Of a DNA stretch of 64,000 nt, positions 8,740 through 17,117 are shown piece after piece; the first letter of the stretch is position 1, and each line of letters starts with the position of its first letter. Location of the stretch: contig NZ_RAZG01000015.1 of the NCBI RefSeq assembly GCF_003612565.1, positions 24,693 through 88,692 of the forward strand, written 5' to 3'. The notes beneath the pieces were generated by a model. It did no database searches. It was not told the DNA's origin and saw only the letters and a program-made list of their open reading frames with translations. This DNA is from Roseburia sp. 1XD42-69. Lineage in GTDB: Bacteria; Bacillota; Clostridia; Lachnospirales; Lachnospiraceae. The position numbers and the translations under genes are program-made.

Positions 8740-9257
8740 CCCGGACATCCCCCTGCACTGTCAGAAACCATAACACTGTTTTCATAAAGGCTGCTCAATG
8801 CACAGACAGCCTGGGCAGCAATCCCTTCTTCCCTCCCGGTAAACCCCAACCCCTCCTCGGTGGTGGCTTTTACATTTACCTGGTTATCCTGAATTTTCAG
8901 CACTTTTGCAATATTTTTTTCCATCTCCCCAATATAGGGCCGGAGTTTGGGTTTTTGGGCTATCACGGTGGCGTCAATATTCTCCACCAGATACCCTTCT
9001 TTTTCTATAAGCTTCCCCACATGTTCCAAAAGTTTCATACTGGAAATCCCCCGGTACGCCTCATCCGTATCAGGGAAATGTTTTCCGATGTCCCCAAGGG
9101 CTGCCGCCCCAAGGAGGGCATCCATAACGGCATGGACTAAAACATCCGCATCCGAATGTCCAAGAAGCCCTAATGTATGGGGAATTTCTACCCCTCCCAA
9201 TATCAGTTTCCGCTCTTTTACTAACCTGTGTACATCATATCCTAAACCAACCCGCAT
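8724..9257 (-). CDS. ispF: 2-C-methyl-D-erythritol 2,4-cyclodiphosphate synthase
   Basis: Opens with [13 protein letters not shown] and carries [29 protein letters not shown] split over two motifs, providing the metal ligands Asp8, His10 and His42 expected for IspF, plus the [16 protein letters not shown]-terminal signature. It forms the cyclic diphosphate in the MEP isoprenoid pathway. About 20 extra residues at the C-terminus (ending GGCPGCGRK) run past the usual family end and overlap the S41 gene. The start lies behind GAAAGGAAA. No other MEP gene is in the window. Confidence 0.94.
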   Translation of the reverse strand: MRVGLGYDVHRLVKERKLILGGVEIPHTLGLLGHSDADVLVHAVMDALLGAAALGDIGKHFPDTDEAYRGISSMKLLEHVGKLIEKEGYLVENIDATVIAQKPKLRPYIGEMEKNIAKVLKIQDNQVNVKATTEEGLGFTGREEGIAAQAVCALSSLYENSVMVSDSAGGCPGCGRK

Positions 9258-9640
9258 CGTATTTTCCTTTCAATGATTGCATTTACATTTTCTATATTCC
9301 GGCTCACAAGCTCCGTCATAGCTTCCGTTGTCTCCTCCAGCCCCTCAATAAAAGTGCCTCCTCCTATATACCCCTATCCCCCCAGCCAGTTCATCCTGAA
9401 GCTGTTTTAAAGTCTCTCCTTCTCTTATAATAATTCCCACTCCATCCGGATTAGAATGGACAATGCAATGGGAATTCCATTCTCCGATATAAAGCCCTTC
9501 CCAATTATCCAATATCTCAAAATATTCTTCCGTGTAAGCCTGGGCAGTCTTTTGCTTTTCCCCATTTCCTGCATCATCCCTTTTAAGGTTTTGTGAGCTA
9601 TCATGTACAACAATCCCATACAAATGCTACAATCAACATA
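9258..9640 (-). pseudogene. Degenerate fragment of a chemoreceptor (double-Cache sensor part)
   Basis: Within 9345-9623 the minus strand encodes NWEGLYIGEWNSHCIVHSNP followed by GVGIIIREGETLKQLQDEL, the conserved Cache segment of clostridial methyl-accepting chemotaxis proteins. The frame then stops, but the next frame (about 9260-9380) continues with YIGGGTFIEGL, the downstream end of the same sensor domain. The intervening 35 or so residues and the whole signalling domain are missing. So an internal deletion plus frameshift, then loss of the 3' part, left a remnant directly upstream of ispF. Confidence 0.6.
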
Positions 9641-9820
9641 ATTCCCAGCGTGATCTTTCTACTCAGTTTCCAATTCTTCAAGTAAAATTTCTCCACTTTC
9701 AGTTTTGTATAAATATTCAAATATGCCACTTTAACACTGGGCAATATTTATTTTATATTTTAACTTACCAGGATTTAACAGTCAATCAAATTATACATGT
9801 TGTGTATCATTGATGACATA
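9641..9820. other. AT-rich intergenic stretch between two pseudogenes
   Basis: No open frame, RNA gene or clear promoter seen. It lies between the chemoreceptor remnant and the hairpin that follows the broken regulator, and is probably decayed sequence. Confidence 0.4.
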
Positions 9821-9852
9821 AAAACTGCCCCTTAAAATTTCCGGGCAGTTTT
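9821..9852 (-). terminator. Bidirectional-looking hairpin terminator after the broken regulator
   Basis: A ten-base perfect stem (9821-9830 with 9843-9852), AAAACTGCCC pairing with GGGCAGTTTT, followed on the minus strand by TTTTTATG. It lies about 25 bases past the end of the regulator pseudogene. Confidence 0.75.
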
Positions 9853-9875
9853 GTAAACAATGTTAAAAATGATTC

Positions 9876-10437
9876 TTATTCTATTCCTACATAAATATGG
9901 ACTTCCTGCCAGGCTTTGGCAACCGCCTGCACCATATCTCCATGGACAACAAATTTCGCATATCTTCCGGCGGGAATCCGACAGACTGTATCAGCTTCTC
10001 CGGAAAGTTCCTCCGCAGCCTCACAGGCAGCCACCACCGTATAGTCCGCCGATAACCTCTCCATATCCTTTGAAGCATTATTTGTCCGGGCGGATATTCC
10101 CACTGCATTTTTTTCCTGATTCCCTCACCAAAGGCTAAAAGCAGCGTCCCCTCCGGCAGAACAGAAAAGCTCTCCGGCCCGTACTCCTCAATAAGCCTCC
10201 ATTTATACTCCGGCTGTATCTTCGCTTTTACCTGGTATCTGGGAGTAAAAAACTCCTGGGGTGAGAGGTTTGGAGGAGGTACTTCACGTTTTGAAAAAGT
10301 TCCGCCATACAAATCGCTTCGATATCCCGGTTAATAGTTCGTCTGGAAACCTCAAATTTTTCCGCCAGATAAGGAGCCGTCACCTTCTCCTTCTGCAAAA
10401 GAATTGACAAAATACCAATCATTCGTTCCAGCTTCAT
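9876..10437 (-). pseudogene. Broken HTH/WYL-type regulator with GyrI-like C-terminal domain
   Basis: From ATG 10437 behind GGAGG the product begins MKLERMIGILSILLQ with a good winged helix (LAEKFEVSRRTINRDIEAI), then goes out of frame. A second frame (to about 10090) carries a WYL-type C-terminal segment with YKWRLIEEYGPESFSVL. A third frame (10103-9876) ends with IPAGRYAKFVVHGDMVQAV, a GyrI/AraC effector-binding pattern. Most of the WYL core is missing. At least one internal deletion and one further frameshift are needed, so no full regulator can be made, although the HTH part alone might be. Confidence 0.7.
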
Positions 10438-10481
10438 GCCTACCTCCAAATTTTATTTTTCCCTCCGCCTATTTTGCAAAC

Positions 10482-11546
10482 CTATTCTGGAATTCCCCGG
10501 GCAAGCTCTTCCATCACCTGATGAACCGTGGTAATCTCATGAATTTTTCCCACATTTGCCCCGCAGAACACAAGGCCGTGGTCCACGTCCCCCTTCACCG
10601 CCTTAATTAAAGCGTCTGTAATACAGTAGGGGATCTCACTGGGCTTACATTTTGCCAGACAGCCATAACACTTCCCCACTGCAAGATTGTGTTCTTTCAC
10701 TTCCTCCAAAAACTCATTCCGAAGCGCCCGCCCCGGCATGCCCACAGGGCTTTGAATCAATTCCACATCCTGCTCCTGTGCCTGTACATAAGCCTGCTTG
10801 TAAGCATCCGATGCATCGCATTCCTCCGTTGCCACAAAACGGGATGCCACCTGTACGCCGTCTGCACCAAGAGCCATGGCATGGCTCACGTCCTCACCGG
10901 AAAAAATGCCTCCTGCTACAATCACCGGAATCTTCCGCCCAAACTTCTTCCCGTACTCCTTTACTGTTTTTATAATATTTTTTATCTCAGAATCGTAGTG
11001 AAGTTCTTCCACATGGGCCAAATCCTCCTGGGAAAACCCTAAATGCCCCCCTGCCTTAGGCCCTTCTATTACCACAAAATCCGCCGTCCTTTTGTATTTC
11101 CTGTCCCACATCCGAAGAATCACATTTGCCGCCTTTTCCGATGATACAATGGGGGCAATCTTTGTGTCGGAATTTTCCACAAGCTCCGGCAAATTTACCG
11201 GAAGCCCTGCCCCGGAAATCACCACATCCACCCCGGCTTTCACCGCTGCCCGCACATGCTGGGCATAATCTTTTAAAGCCACCATCACGTTGACCCCCAC
11301 CAGGCCATCCCTGGCCTGCTCTTTTGCCCGTCTCACATGCTTTTCAATGGCCCTTAAGTTGCAAAGCTTCTGGTTCTCCTCAAACCCTTCCTCATTAAAA
11401 CCAATCTGTGCTGTGGAGATAACCCCGATGCCTCCCTCCGCCGCCACTGCTCCTGCCAGGTGGGAAAGGCTGACTCCCACTCCCATTCCCCCCTGAATAA
11501 TAGGTAATTTTGCAATTTTATCTCCGATTTTTAAATTTCTTAACAT
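10482..11546 (-). CDS. NAD(P)H-dependent flavin oxidoreductase, nitronate monooxygenase-like
   Basis: 354-residue TIM-barrel flavoprotein. N-terminal PIIQGGMGVGVS binds FMN phosphate, VNVMVAL and GPKAGGHLGF are family signatures, and VIVAGGIFSGEDV is followed by GADGVQVASRF. This set fits the nitronate monooxygenase / FabK-like class. The C-terminus has a Cys-rich segment (CYGCLAKCKPSEIPYC, later VFCGANV), common in the clostridial branch and perhaps metal-binding. The exact substrate cannot be read; FabK enoyl-ACP reductase activity is possible but no fab genes are near. Start behind AGGCGGG; gene stands alone. Confidence 0.85.
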   Translation of the reverse strand: MLRNLKIGDKIAKLPIIQGGMGVGVSLSHLAGAVAAEGGIGVISTAQIGFNEEGFEENQKLCNLRAIEKHVRRAKEQARDGLVGVNVMVALKDYAQHVRAAVKAGVDVVISGAGLPVNLPELVENSDTKIAPIVSSEKAANVILRMWDRKYKRTADFVVIEGPKAGGHLGFSQEDLAHVEELHYDSEIKNIIKTVKEYGKKFGRKIPVIVAGGIFSGEDVSHAMALGADGVQVASRFVATEECDASDAYKQAYVQAQEQDVELIQSPVGMPGRALRNEFLEEVKEHNLAVGKCYGCLAKCKPSEIPYCITDALIKAVKGDVDHGLVFCGANVGKIHEITTVHQVMEELARGIPE

Positions 11547-11669
11547 AATGACCCGCCTTTCTACATTCTTTCCAGAAATATCCTATCACCGCGCGGTTCT
11601 TATGTCAATATAATTTGGTTTTAAATACTTATTTCATATAGTTATTGATACTACTTATAATGCTATCAC

Positions 11670-12926
11670 TTACTCATTAATTAAATACACCATACATATT
11701 ATTTTCCCACTCTCATCTCTCCTGGCAACCCAAAACTCGGCATCATCTTCAGAATATGCGCTTCCCAATAACACAACATCTGTTTTACCCTCCAGAAATT
11801 CATCCCCAAGAAAGCCTGTCACTTCACTTACTGAGCCGTCGCTGTATTTGTATGCAAATTCCACTATCCCATTTTCACCCGCTGTTACTTCCTGTTTAGA
11901 ATCTTCTAGCAATTCGGCATAGCCTAACAATATCTCCAATGGTATGTCATCCAATGTAGTAATACTTAAGTCTTTTTCCCTCTCTTTTAATATAATCTCA
12001 TCTAAAACTCTGCAGTCTGTAGACACAATGCCGTTTTCCCCTGCCACTATCTCTTCCGTATCTGGCTCCCAGCTCTTCTTAAGCTTTTCCAGATATTCCT
12101 GAGCTTTTTTTTCATCCGCCCTTTTTTTGTCAATGGGAAGCTCCATTAAAAGATTAATTCCCTCATAGTATTCATTTCTGGTAATTGTGCCGTCCGATTC
12201 ATTGTAATTGTAGGCAGCCGTCTCATAAAAATCTGTATCCGTAATGCACAGATAAATCTGTCTGTCTGCAAAAAGTGCAATGTCATCACACTGAATCATG
12301 CGGTAGAGTACGCCATCCTTCACCATGGTACTATGTCCTCCCCCCATGGAAGCCATATTATACTGCCAGGGCTCTAACCCCTGAATTAGGGGAGAAATAA
12401 AAAAGTGAAGATTGTTATAGGCATCACTGCTGGTATCCGGCATCGGCTCCCCATTAAGCCTTTCTATGGAAAGAACCACATAAGTGCCCCCCTCTCTCTC
12501 CATATCCTCCTTAAAACCGCTTTTTATCAGTTCTTCTTCCGTAGTCACCCCGTAGAGATTAAACCGGTAATCCCCCGCCTCCAAGGATTCATCCAACTCC
12601 AGGGATTCCCCCTCCTGGAATGCTTTTTCCGCCGCATTATTTTCCATTCCCGTAACAATCTCATCTTTTGTTAAATATTTCACCGCCGCAACTGCTGCCG
12701 TTGAAGACACTGCCAAAACAAAAACTGCTGCCGCCGCTGCTATAAATCCTATTTTCCGTTTTCCCATATTTTTTACCTCTTTTCTGCATCCAGGATTATC
12801 TGCCAGATTAGAAGCACGTTTTTTCTCCCATTCACGGATAATTTTCTTGTTTAAACTCTCATCCGGCGCTATTTCAGAAGCAAGCGCTTTTTGCATCATG
12901 AGCTCCATTTCTTTTTCCTTCCTCAT
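11670..12926 (-). CDS. Membrane-anchored anti-sigma-like protein (DUF4179-like), partner of the ECF sigma factor
   Basis: About 418 residues. A cytoplasmic N-terminal part of 50-60 residues is followed by one membrane helix (IGFIAAAAAVFVLAVSSTAA) and a long extracellular part rich in acidic residues that contains two ENGIV repeats near residues 305 and 360. Its start overlaps the upstream ECF sigma gene by about 55 bases, the standard layout of a sigma/anti-sigma pair, so it probably holds the sigma factor at the membrane. Of two ATG codons the second (12926) is better spaced from GGAGG. The signal sensed is unknown. Confidence 0.72.
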   Translation of the reverse strand: MRKEKEMELMMQKALASEIAPDESLNKKIIREWEKKRASNLADNPGCRKEVKNMGKRKIGFIAAAAAVFVLAVSSTAAVAAVKYLTKDEIVTGMENNAAEKAFQEGESLELDESLEAGDYRFNLYGVTTEEELIKSGFKEDMEREGGTYVVLSIERLNGEPMPDTSSDAYNNLHFFISPLIQGLEPWQYNMASMGGGHSTMVKDGVLYRMIQCDDIALFADRQIYLCITDTDFYETAAYNYNESDGTITRNEYYEGINLLMELPIDKKRADEKKAQEYLEKLKKSWEPDTEEIVAGENGIVSTDCRVLDEIILKEREKDLSITTLDDIPLEILLGYAELLEDSKQEVTAGENGIVEFAYKYSDGSVSEVTGFLGDEFLEGKTDVVLLGSAYSEDDAEFWVARRDESGKIICMVYLINE

Positions 12927-13443
12927 AGCCATAATCCTCCAACTTTTTCTTTATTAATATTCTTGCCTTGTGCAGTCTGCTTTTTACGGTGCCTTTCGGT
13001 ATGTGCATCATTTTTCCAATCTCTTCCACAGAGAGCTGGGCGGTATAGTAAAGATAAACGGGAATCCTTAAATGCTCTGGGAGTTTTTTCGTCTCCATCC
13101 GTATAATTTCCGCTGTTTCACGGCGAAGATATGCTTCCTCCGGCGTCTCCCCCTCATCTGCAAGGACTGAGGAGAGTTCCTCCGTAAGTTCCCCCACCGG
13201 GGCTATCCGCTGCCTTCTGGCAGCCTTTTTCCTGTTATTTTTATAAATCCCAACACAGAGGGAAATTAAAAAACTCTTTGGATTTTTTGTACAGTCAATA
13301 TAAGAAAGCCGTTCCGTTGCCATAAGCATGGTTTCCTGGTAAAGCTCTTCCGCCTCCTCCTTACTCCCTGCAAGCATACGGCAGAAAGAAAATACTCCCG
13401 TCCCTTCCCTTTCCAGTAAATCAATAAATTCCTGACGCGTCAT
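12874..13443 (-). CDS. ECF-type RNA polymerase sigma factor
   Basis: 189 residues with sigma-70 region 2 (EAEELYQETMLMATERLSY) and region 4 (LSVEEIGKMMHIPKGTVKSR), lacking regions 1 and 3, as in extracytoplasmic function sigma factors. It lies in one unit with the overlapping anti-sigma-like gene and starts at ATG 13443 behind GGAGG. The linker between the domains is basic (KNNRKKAARRQR). Upstream (13499-13518) is an AT-rich box shared with the left-edge gene. Target genes are unknown. Confidence 0.9.
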   Translation of the reverse strand: MTRQEFIDLLEREGTGVFSFCRMLAGSKEEAEELYQETMLMATERLSYIDCTKNPKSFLISLCVGIYKNNRKKAARRQRIAPVGELTEELSSVLADEGETPEEAYLRRETAEIIRMETKKLPEHLRIPVYLYYTAQLSVEEIGKMMHIPKGTVKSRLHKARILIKKKLEDYGYEEGKRNGAHDAKSACF

Positions 13444-13564
13444 GGTATACCTCCGGATTCGTAATAATGATTACAATAACTGGCACCTTTTTCATCCTAC
13501 ATCTATATATTGTCCTATGTTTAAAACAGGTTCACGGATATAAAAATTCCTACAAAAATCCATG

Positions 13565-13594
13565 AAAAAGGCAGGTAAATATCACCTGCCTTTT
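13565..13594 (-). terminator. Terminator after the EAL-domain reading frame
   Basis: Eleven-base stem AAAAGGCAGGT with ACCTGCCTTTT (13566-13576 and 13584-13594), followed on the minus strand by TTTTTC. It directly follows the EAL stop codon. Confidence 0.85.
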
Positions 13595-13604
13595 CCCACA
13601 AAAC

Positions 13605-14513
13605 TTACTGTGCCCTAACTTTTTCCACAAACGCCTCACCGCACACCGGCTTTGAATAGTAATACCCCTGGAAATAATCACAGCCCATCTCCGCCAGTTT
13701 ATGGGCTTGTTCCTGCTCCTCCACACCCTCTGCCACCACATCCATATTCATATCCTTTATCATGGAAATACTGTGCTTTAACACACTCATAGCCTTCTTG
13801 TTCTTCATAGAATCCCACACCATGGACTTATCCAGCTTAATGGTGCGGAAGGGATATTTTATCACAGCCATAGTGTTAGAAAAACCTGTTCCATAGTCAT
13901 CCAGGGCAAATTCCACCCCCACATCTATCAGCCTCTGCATATTTGCCCACAGAGTATCCTCCGAAACCACCGCCGCTGTTTCCGTAATTTCCAGATGTAC
14001 GCGGAAATAGTCCACCTGATATTCATCCATAATGCGTACCAGCTGTTCGTAAAGCTGTTCCTGCATACACTGCACTACCGACAAATTAATATGTATCGTC
14101 TCGATCCCAAGCTCCCAGATTTTTTGTTCCGTCATAAAATGACATACTTCCCGGAACACATAATCTCCAATTTCCAATATAAGCCCGTTTTTTTCCGCCA
14201 CCGGAATAAATTCCTCGGGGCTGATAAATCCCATGTCGCCGTAAGAGAGGCGAAGCAGGGCCTCCGCCGAGGTAAACCGCTGTTTCTCCACGGAAAAAAT
14301 AGGCTGGTAATACACCTGAAACAGATGTTCCCGGATTGCCTGGCTTAAAATCTGGAGAATCCTGTTTTCCCTTTTTCCCTGTTTTAAAAGCTCCTCCCCT
14401 GCATATATGACTTCCTCCCGGCTGCCCCTCCCCTTCTCCTCAAAACAATAATTCAGGATATCCGTCACATCTTCCAGCTTCTGGACGCTTTTTGGCAAAT
14501 CAATTATGCACAC
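13605..14513 (-). CDS. EAL-domain c-di-GMP phosphodiesterase fragment downstream of the amber codon
   Basis: 302 residues if translation restarts at GTG 14513. Residues 1-40 are the tail of the GGDEF-like domain; about 55-300 are the EAL domain. The catalytic set is intact: Glu in SAEALLRL, Asn in HINLS, EITET, the Asp pair in DDYGTGF, Lys in TIKLDKSM, and Glu and Gln in AEGVEEQEQ and DYFQGYYYSKP. So the enzyme part could cleave c-di-GMP to pGpG if made. Its own ribosome site is missing. The membrane sensor part is the preceding frame. Confidence 0.75.
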   Translation of the reverse strand: MCIIDLPKSVQKLEDVTDILNYCFEEKGRGSREEVIYAGEELLKQGKRENRILQILSQAIREHLFQVYYQPIFSVEKQRFTSAEALLRLSYGDMGFISPEEFIPVAEKNGLILEIGDYVFREVCHFMTEQKIWELGIETIHINLSVVQCMQEQLYEQLVRIMDEYQVDYFRVHLEITETAAVVSEDTLWANMQRLIDVGVEFALDDYGTGFSNTMAVIKYPFRTIKLDKSMVWDSMKNKKAMSVLKHSISMIKDMNMDVVAEGVEEQEQAHKLAEMGCDYFQGYYYSKPVCGEAFVEKVRAQ

Positions 14514-14570
14514 GGGAGCAGTCAGGGCAATTTCAACGCCCTGGGAGGAAAAAGGCTTTTGAAATCGTCC

Positions 14571-15518
14571 CTAGATTTCTTCTATCAAACCGGACCAGTC
14601 AAGAGCCTTTTTCTTTTCCACAATGGCAAACCTGGTATCCGTCAGGGCAAATACCCTGCGGCTTCCTGCCGCCTGAACGAAAAATGCCGCAATACTCTTC
14701 ACAACCTGCTGCTGGTTTTTGACTCCCAGCATCTCCCCCACATAGCGGAGCCCCTCAATCTGAATGCCTGCAACGCGAAAATCCTTGTCTTTTTCAATAT
14801 AAGAACTCACCACTTCATGAAAAGCCAGGGCATTGTACACCCCAAGAATCTTATCTCCGTAATCCGAAGGATTTTCCAGGGAGAGATAAATCAAAAGCAC
14901 GGATATAGCAACTGCAAACTGGGCCACCATAAGATTGGAAAAATAAATCTGTAGAATTACCGCCCCAAAACTAGATATTGTATAAAAGTATACCGTTGCA
15001 TTTTGCAACAGCGTCATGGTCTTTCGGTATCTTATGGTATGGACAAGGGAGGCCAGGACATAAAATAGCGCAAAGGCATAAAGAACCATAAACAGCCTGC
15101 CATGGAGATAATTTTTCCCGCTGTCAAAGTAAAACACCGCCTGGGTAAAAGGCGTGGAGAGCACCAGGACAATATCTATGGAAATAGGAAGCAAAATCCT
15201 TGTCATCTCCCACTTGCTGATCCTCTCCCTCCCCCTGGTAACCCCAATGATATAACCATAATATACTGCCGCGGTAGCGTTAAACGTAATCAGGTATATT
15301 TCATTTACTGTAAAGTGCAGCCAGAGAGGCACCTCCCTGGGATTTTCTATCAGATAGATGGAAATTAAATCTGCAATGTTGGACACTATGGCGGCCAAAA
15401 TTAACAGGGTAAAAATCCTTGTCTGACGCGTGCTGATTGTTTTCTTGTATAAAAAATGCACCATTGCAGCTAACACCACAAAGATCGCTGCAATATCGTA
15501 GTGAATGATGTACTTCAT
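14571..15518 (-). CDS. Seven-helix membrane sensor with degenerate GGDEF-like domain, truncated by TAG
   Basis: 315 residues from ATG 15518 behind AGAGGG. About seven membrane helices lie between residues 5 and 212 (for example FVVLAAMVHFLY, ILAAIVSNIADLI, VAISVLLIYLSL), a layout used for small-ligand or redox sensing in GGDEF proteins. The cytoplasmic end (DKILGVYNALAFHE, then FALTDTRFAIVEK) is a GGDEF fold without the GGDEF loop, so it should not make c-di-GMP. The stop falls inside this domain, just before its last helix. Confidence 0.75.
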   Translation of the reverse strand: MKYIIHYDIAAIFVVLAAMVHFLYKKTISTRQTRIFTLLILAAIVSNIADLISIYLIENPREVPLWLHFTVNEIYLITFNATAAVYYGYIIGVTRGRERISKWEMTRILLPISIDIVLVLSTPFTQAVFYFDSGKNYLHGRLFMVLYAFALFYVLASLVHTIRYRKTMTLLQNATVYFYTISSFGAVILQIYFSNLMVAQFAVAISVLLIYLSLENPSDYGDKILGVYNALAFHEVVSSYIEKDKDFRVAGIQIEGLRYVGEMLGVKNQQQVVKSIAAFFVQAAGSRRVFALTDTRFAIVEKKKALDWSGLIEEI

Positions 15519-15623
15519 ATAAGTTCCCTCTAACTCATTTTATCTTTCCTTATGGTATCACACATCAAAGGCTTTCACAAGAAAATTCCGTTTCACCGCC
15601 TATGTCACGGCAATACTTTGCAT

Positions 15624-15651
15624 AAAAAAAGGCAGTGCAATTTGCACTGCC
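15624..15651 (-). terminator. Terminator of the tRNA pair
   Basis: Ten-base stem GGCAGTGCAA with TTGCACTGCC (15631-15640 and 15642-15651), followed on the minus strand by seven T. It ends the transcript 16 bases past the tRNA-Met gene. Confidence 0.88.
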
Positions 15652-15666
15652 AATACGAAAGGAAAA

Positions 15667-15740
15667 TAGCGGAAGGGAGACTTGAACTCTCGACACCACG
15701 GGTATGAACCGTGTGCTCTAGCCAGCTGAGCTATTCCGCC
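15667..15740 (-). tRNA. tRNA-Met (CAT), elongator type
   Basis: 74-base cloverleaf. Acceptor GGCGGAA pairs with TTCCGCT with a G-U first pair and discriminator A, the same ends as the Bacillus elongator tRNA-Met. The anticodon stem-loop is CACGG-TTCATAC-CCGTG with CAT. The T arm GAGAG-TTCAAGT-CTCCC has one A-C mismatch. CCA is not encoded. A lysidine-modified tRNA-Ile2 is the alternative reading of CAT but the acceptor end favours Met. Confidence 0.92.
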
Positions 15741-15748
15741 ATATGATA

Positions 15749-15821
15749 TGGGACCTATAGGGCTCGAACCTATGACCCTCTGCTTGTAAGGCAGATGCTC
15801 TCCCAGCTGAGCTAAGATCCC
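15749..15821 (-). tRNA. tRNA-Val (TAC)
   Basis: 73-base cloverleaf. Acceptor GGGATCT pairs with AGGTCCC, D arm GCTC-AGCTGGGA-GAGC, anticodon stem-loop CTGCC-TTACAAG with anticodon TAC, and T arm ATAGG-TTCGAGC-CCTAT with one wobble. CCA is not encoded. It is first in the two-tRNA transcript, eight bases from tRNA-Met. Confidence 0.95.
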
Positions 15822-15879
15822 ATATGGACAAGCTGAGTTACTTTTCTGAACTATTTCCCGTTCCTCAACCTGCCCTGCT

Positions 15880-15909
15880 ATTATACAATGGTTTTCATAC
15901 AAAAGTCAA
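15880..15909 (-). promoter_or_regulatory. Promoter of the tRNA-Val/tRNA-Met unit
   Basis: Minus strand TTGACT (15909-15904), 18-base spacer, perfect TATAAT (15885-15880). The expected start of transcription is about 50 bases upstream of tRNA-Val. Confidence 0.8.
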
Positions 15910-15972
15910 CATATTTTTTGCAATTTTTAAAAGAAACACATTTGTATGAATTTTTTATAATTTTCAGACAAT

Positions 15973-16956
15973 TTATGCCAACGCCGCTGTGATAATTGCC
16001 ATGGAGTACACCTCAGAGGCATTGCACCCACGGGACAAATCATTTACAGGCGAATTTAATCCTAAGAGGATTGGGCCGTAGGCCTCGAAACTTCCCAGGC
16101 GCTGTGCAATCTTGTAGCCGATATTCCCCGCATTGATATCCGGGAAAATAAAGGTGTTAATATGTCCAGCCAGTTTGGAATCCGGACATTTCGTGCGCGC
16201 CACACGGGGAGAAACCGCTGCGTCAAACTGCATTTCCCCTTCAATCTCAAGCTCCGGCGCCCTAAGTTTTGCCTTCTGGGCTGCGTTTCTCATCTTATCT
16301 ACATCCTCCCCTTCACCGGAACCAAATGTAGAGTAGCTTAAGAAAGCAACTTTTGGGTCAACCCCGAAAATCTTTGCACACTCTGCCGCCTCCACGGCAA
16401 TCTCTGCCAGTTCATCCTCATTGGGATGGATATTGATGGCACAGTCTGCCATTGCAAGAACCTCGTTTTCGCCGGTAGCCCTTGGGCGCACCAGAATATA
16501 TACGGAGGAAACAATACTGTTTTGGGGTTTTGTCTTAATGAGCTGCAGTGCCGGGCGCACCGTATCTGCTGTGGTATAGGTTGCCCCTCCCAGCAAAGCG
16601 TCCGCCATCCCCATTTTTACCAGCATTGTTCCAAAATAATTTGCCTGGGATAATGTCTCTTTTGCCTGTTCCGGTGTTACCCCCTTACTCTTTCTGAGTT
16701 CGCAGAACATCTCCACCATCTCGTCCATTCTGTCAAACTTTGCAGGGTCGATAATCTCCGCTCCCCGGATATTAAAACCGCTCTCCTCGGAGGCATCAAA
16801 AATCTCATCCTCGTTTCCCACTAAAATGGGGTGAAGGAAATTACTTGCCAGAAGACGGGAAGCTGCCTCTAAAATACGGGGGTCCGTACCCTCTGTAAAC
16901 ACAATTTTCTTTGGACTTTTCTTTAAAACCTTAATCATATCACCAAAACCATACAT
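15973..16956 (-). CDS. pta: Phosphate acetyltransferase
   Basis: 327 residues, the usual length of the short single-domain clostridial/Bacillus Pta. Signatures include KIVFTEGTDPRILEAASRL at the start, LLGGATYTTADTVRPAL in the middle and FPDINAGNIGYKIAQRLG near residue 275. It converts acetyl-CoA and phosphate to acetyl phosphate, the step before ATP formation by acetate kinase. The usual partner ackA does not follow; the next genes downstream are the tRNA pair. A promoter is at 17023-17050. Confidence 0.94.
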   Translation of the reverse strand: MYGFGDMIKVLKKSPKKIVFTEGTDPRILEAASRLLASNFLHPILVGNEDEIFDASEESGFNIRGAEIIDPAKFDRMDEMVEMFCELRKSKGVTPEQAKETLSQANYFGTMLVKMGMADALLGGATYTTADTVRPALQLIKTKPQNSIVSSVYILVRPRATGENEVLAMADCAINIHPNEDELAEIAVEAAECAKIFGVDPKVAFLSYSTFGSGEGEDVDKMRNAAQKAKLRAPELEIEGEMQFDAAVSPRVARTKCPDSKLAGHINTFIFPDINAGNIGYKIAQRLGSFEAYGPILLGLNSPVNDLSRGCNASEVYSMAIITAALA

Positions 16957-17022
16957 ATTTGCCTGTCTCCTTTACATTTAGTTTTCTGCCAGCTTTATCC
17001 AGAAAAGCTGACTGTTGCTTTT

Positions 17023-17050
17023 ATTGTATACAATTTTCTTAAAAAAGCAA
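17023..17050 (-). promoter_or_regulatory. Probable promoter of pta
   Basis: Minus strand TTGCTT (17050-17045), 16-base spacer, TACAAT (17028-17023), about 65 bases upstream of the start codon. Confidence 0.55.
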
Positions 17051-17117
17051 GATGCCTTTCCCACTGTATTAAAAAAAAACCATAAAATGTCTCTAATATT
17101 CCATTTTTCCTTTCATA

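Larger units (their letters stand above)
13605..15518 (-). pseudogene. Membrane sensor-GGDEF-EAL protein split by one in-frame amber codon
   Basis: Two open frames, 15518-14571 and 14513-13605, are in the same phase and separated only by TAG at 14573-14571. The 19 codons between the stop and the GTG at 14513 encode GRFQKPFSSQGVEIALTAP, a sensible domain linker. The joined protein of about 637 residues has seven membrane segments, a degenerate GGDEF-like domain (no GGDEF signature, ILGVYNALAFHE present) and a complete EAL phosphodiesterase domain with EALLRL, HINLS, EITET, DDYGTGF and AEGVE. CAG to TAG is the simplest cause. No ribosome site precedes GTG 14513, so the EAL part may be made only by read-through. 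Confidence 0.8.

Noticed and set aside
14571..14573. TAG as a pyrrolysine codon
   Set aside because: Pyrrolysine is known mainly in methylamine methyltransferases, and nothing here suggests the pyl system. A simple nonsense mutation needs fewer assumptions.
15600..15902. 100-residue open frame on the minus strand
   Set aside because: It covers the two tRNA genes, their promoter and terminator, and the translated peptide contains typical tRNA-derived segments.
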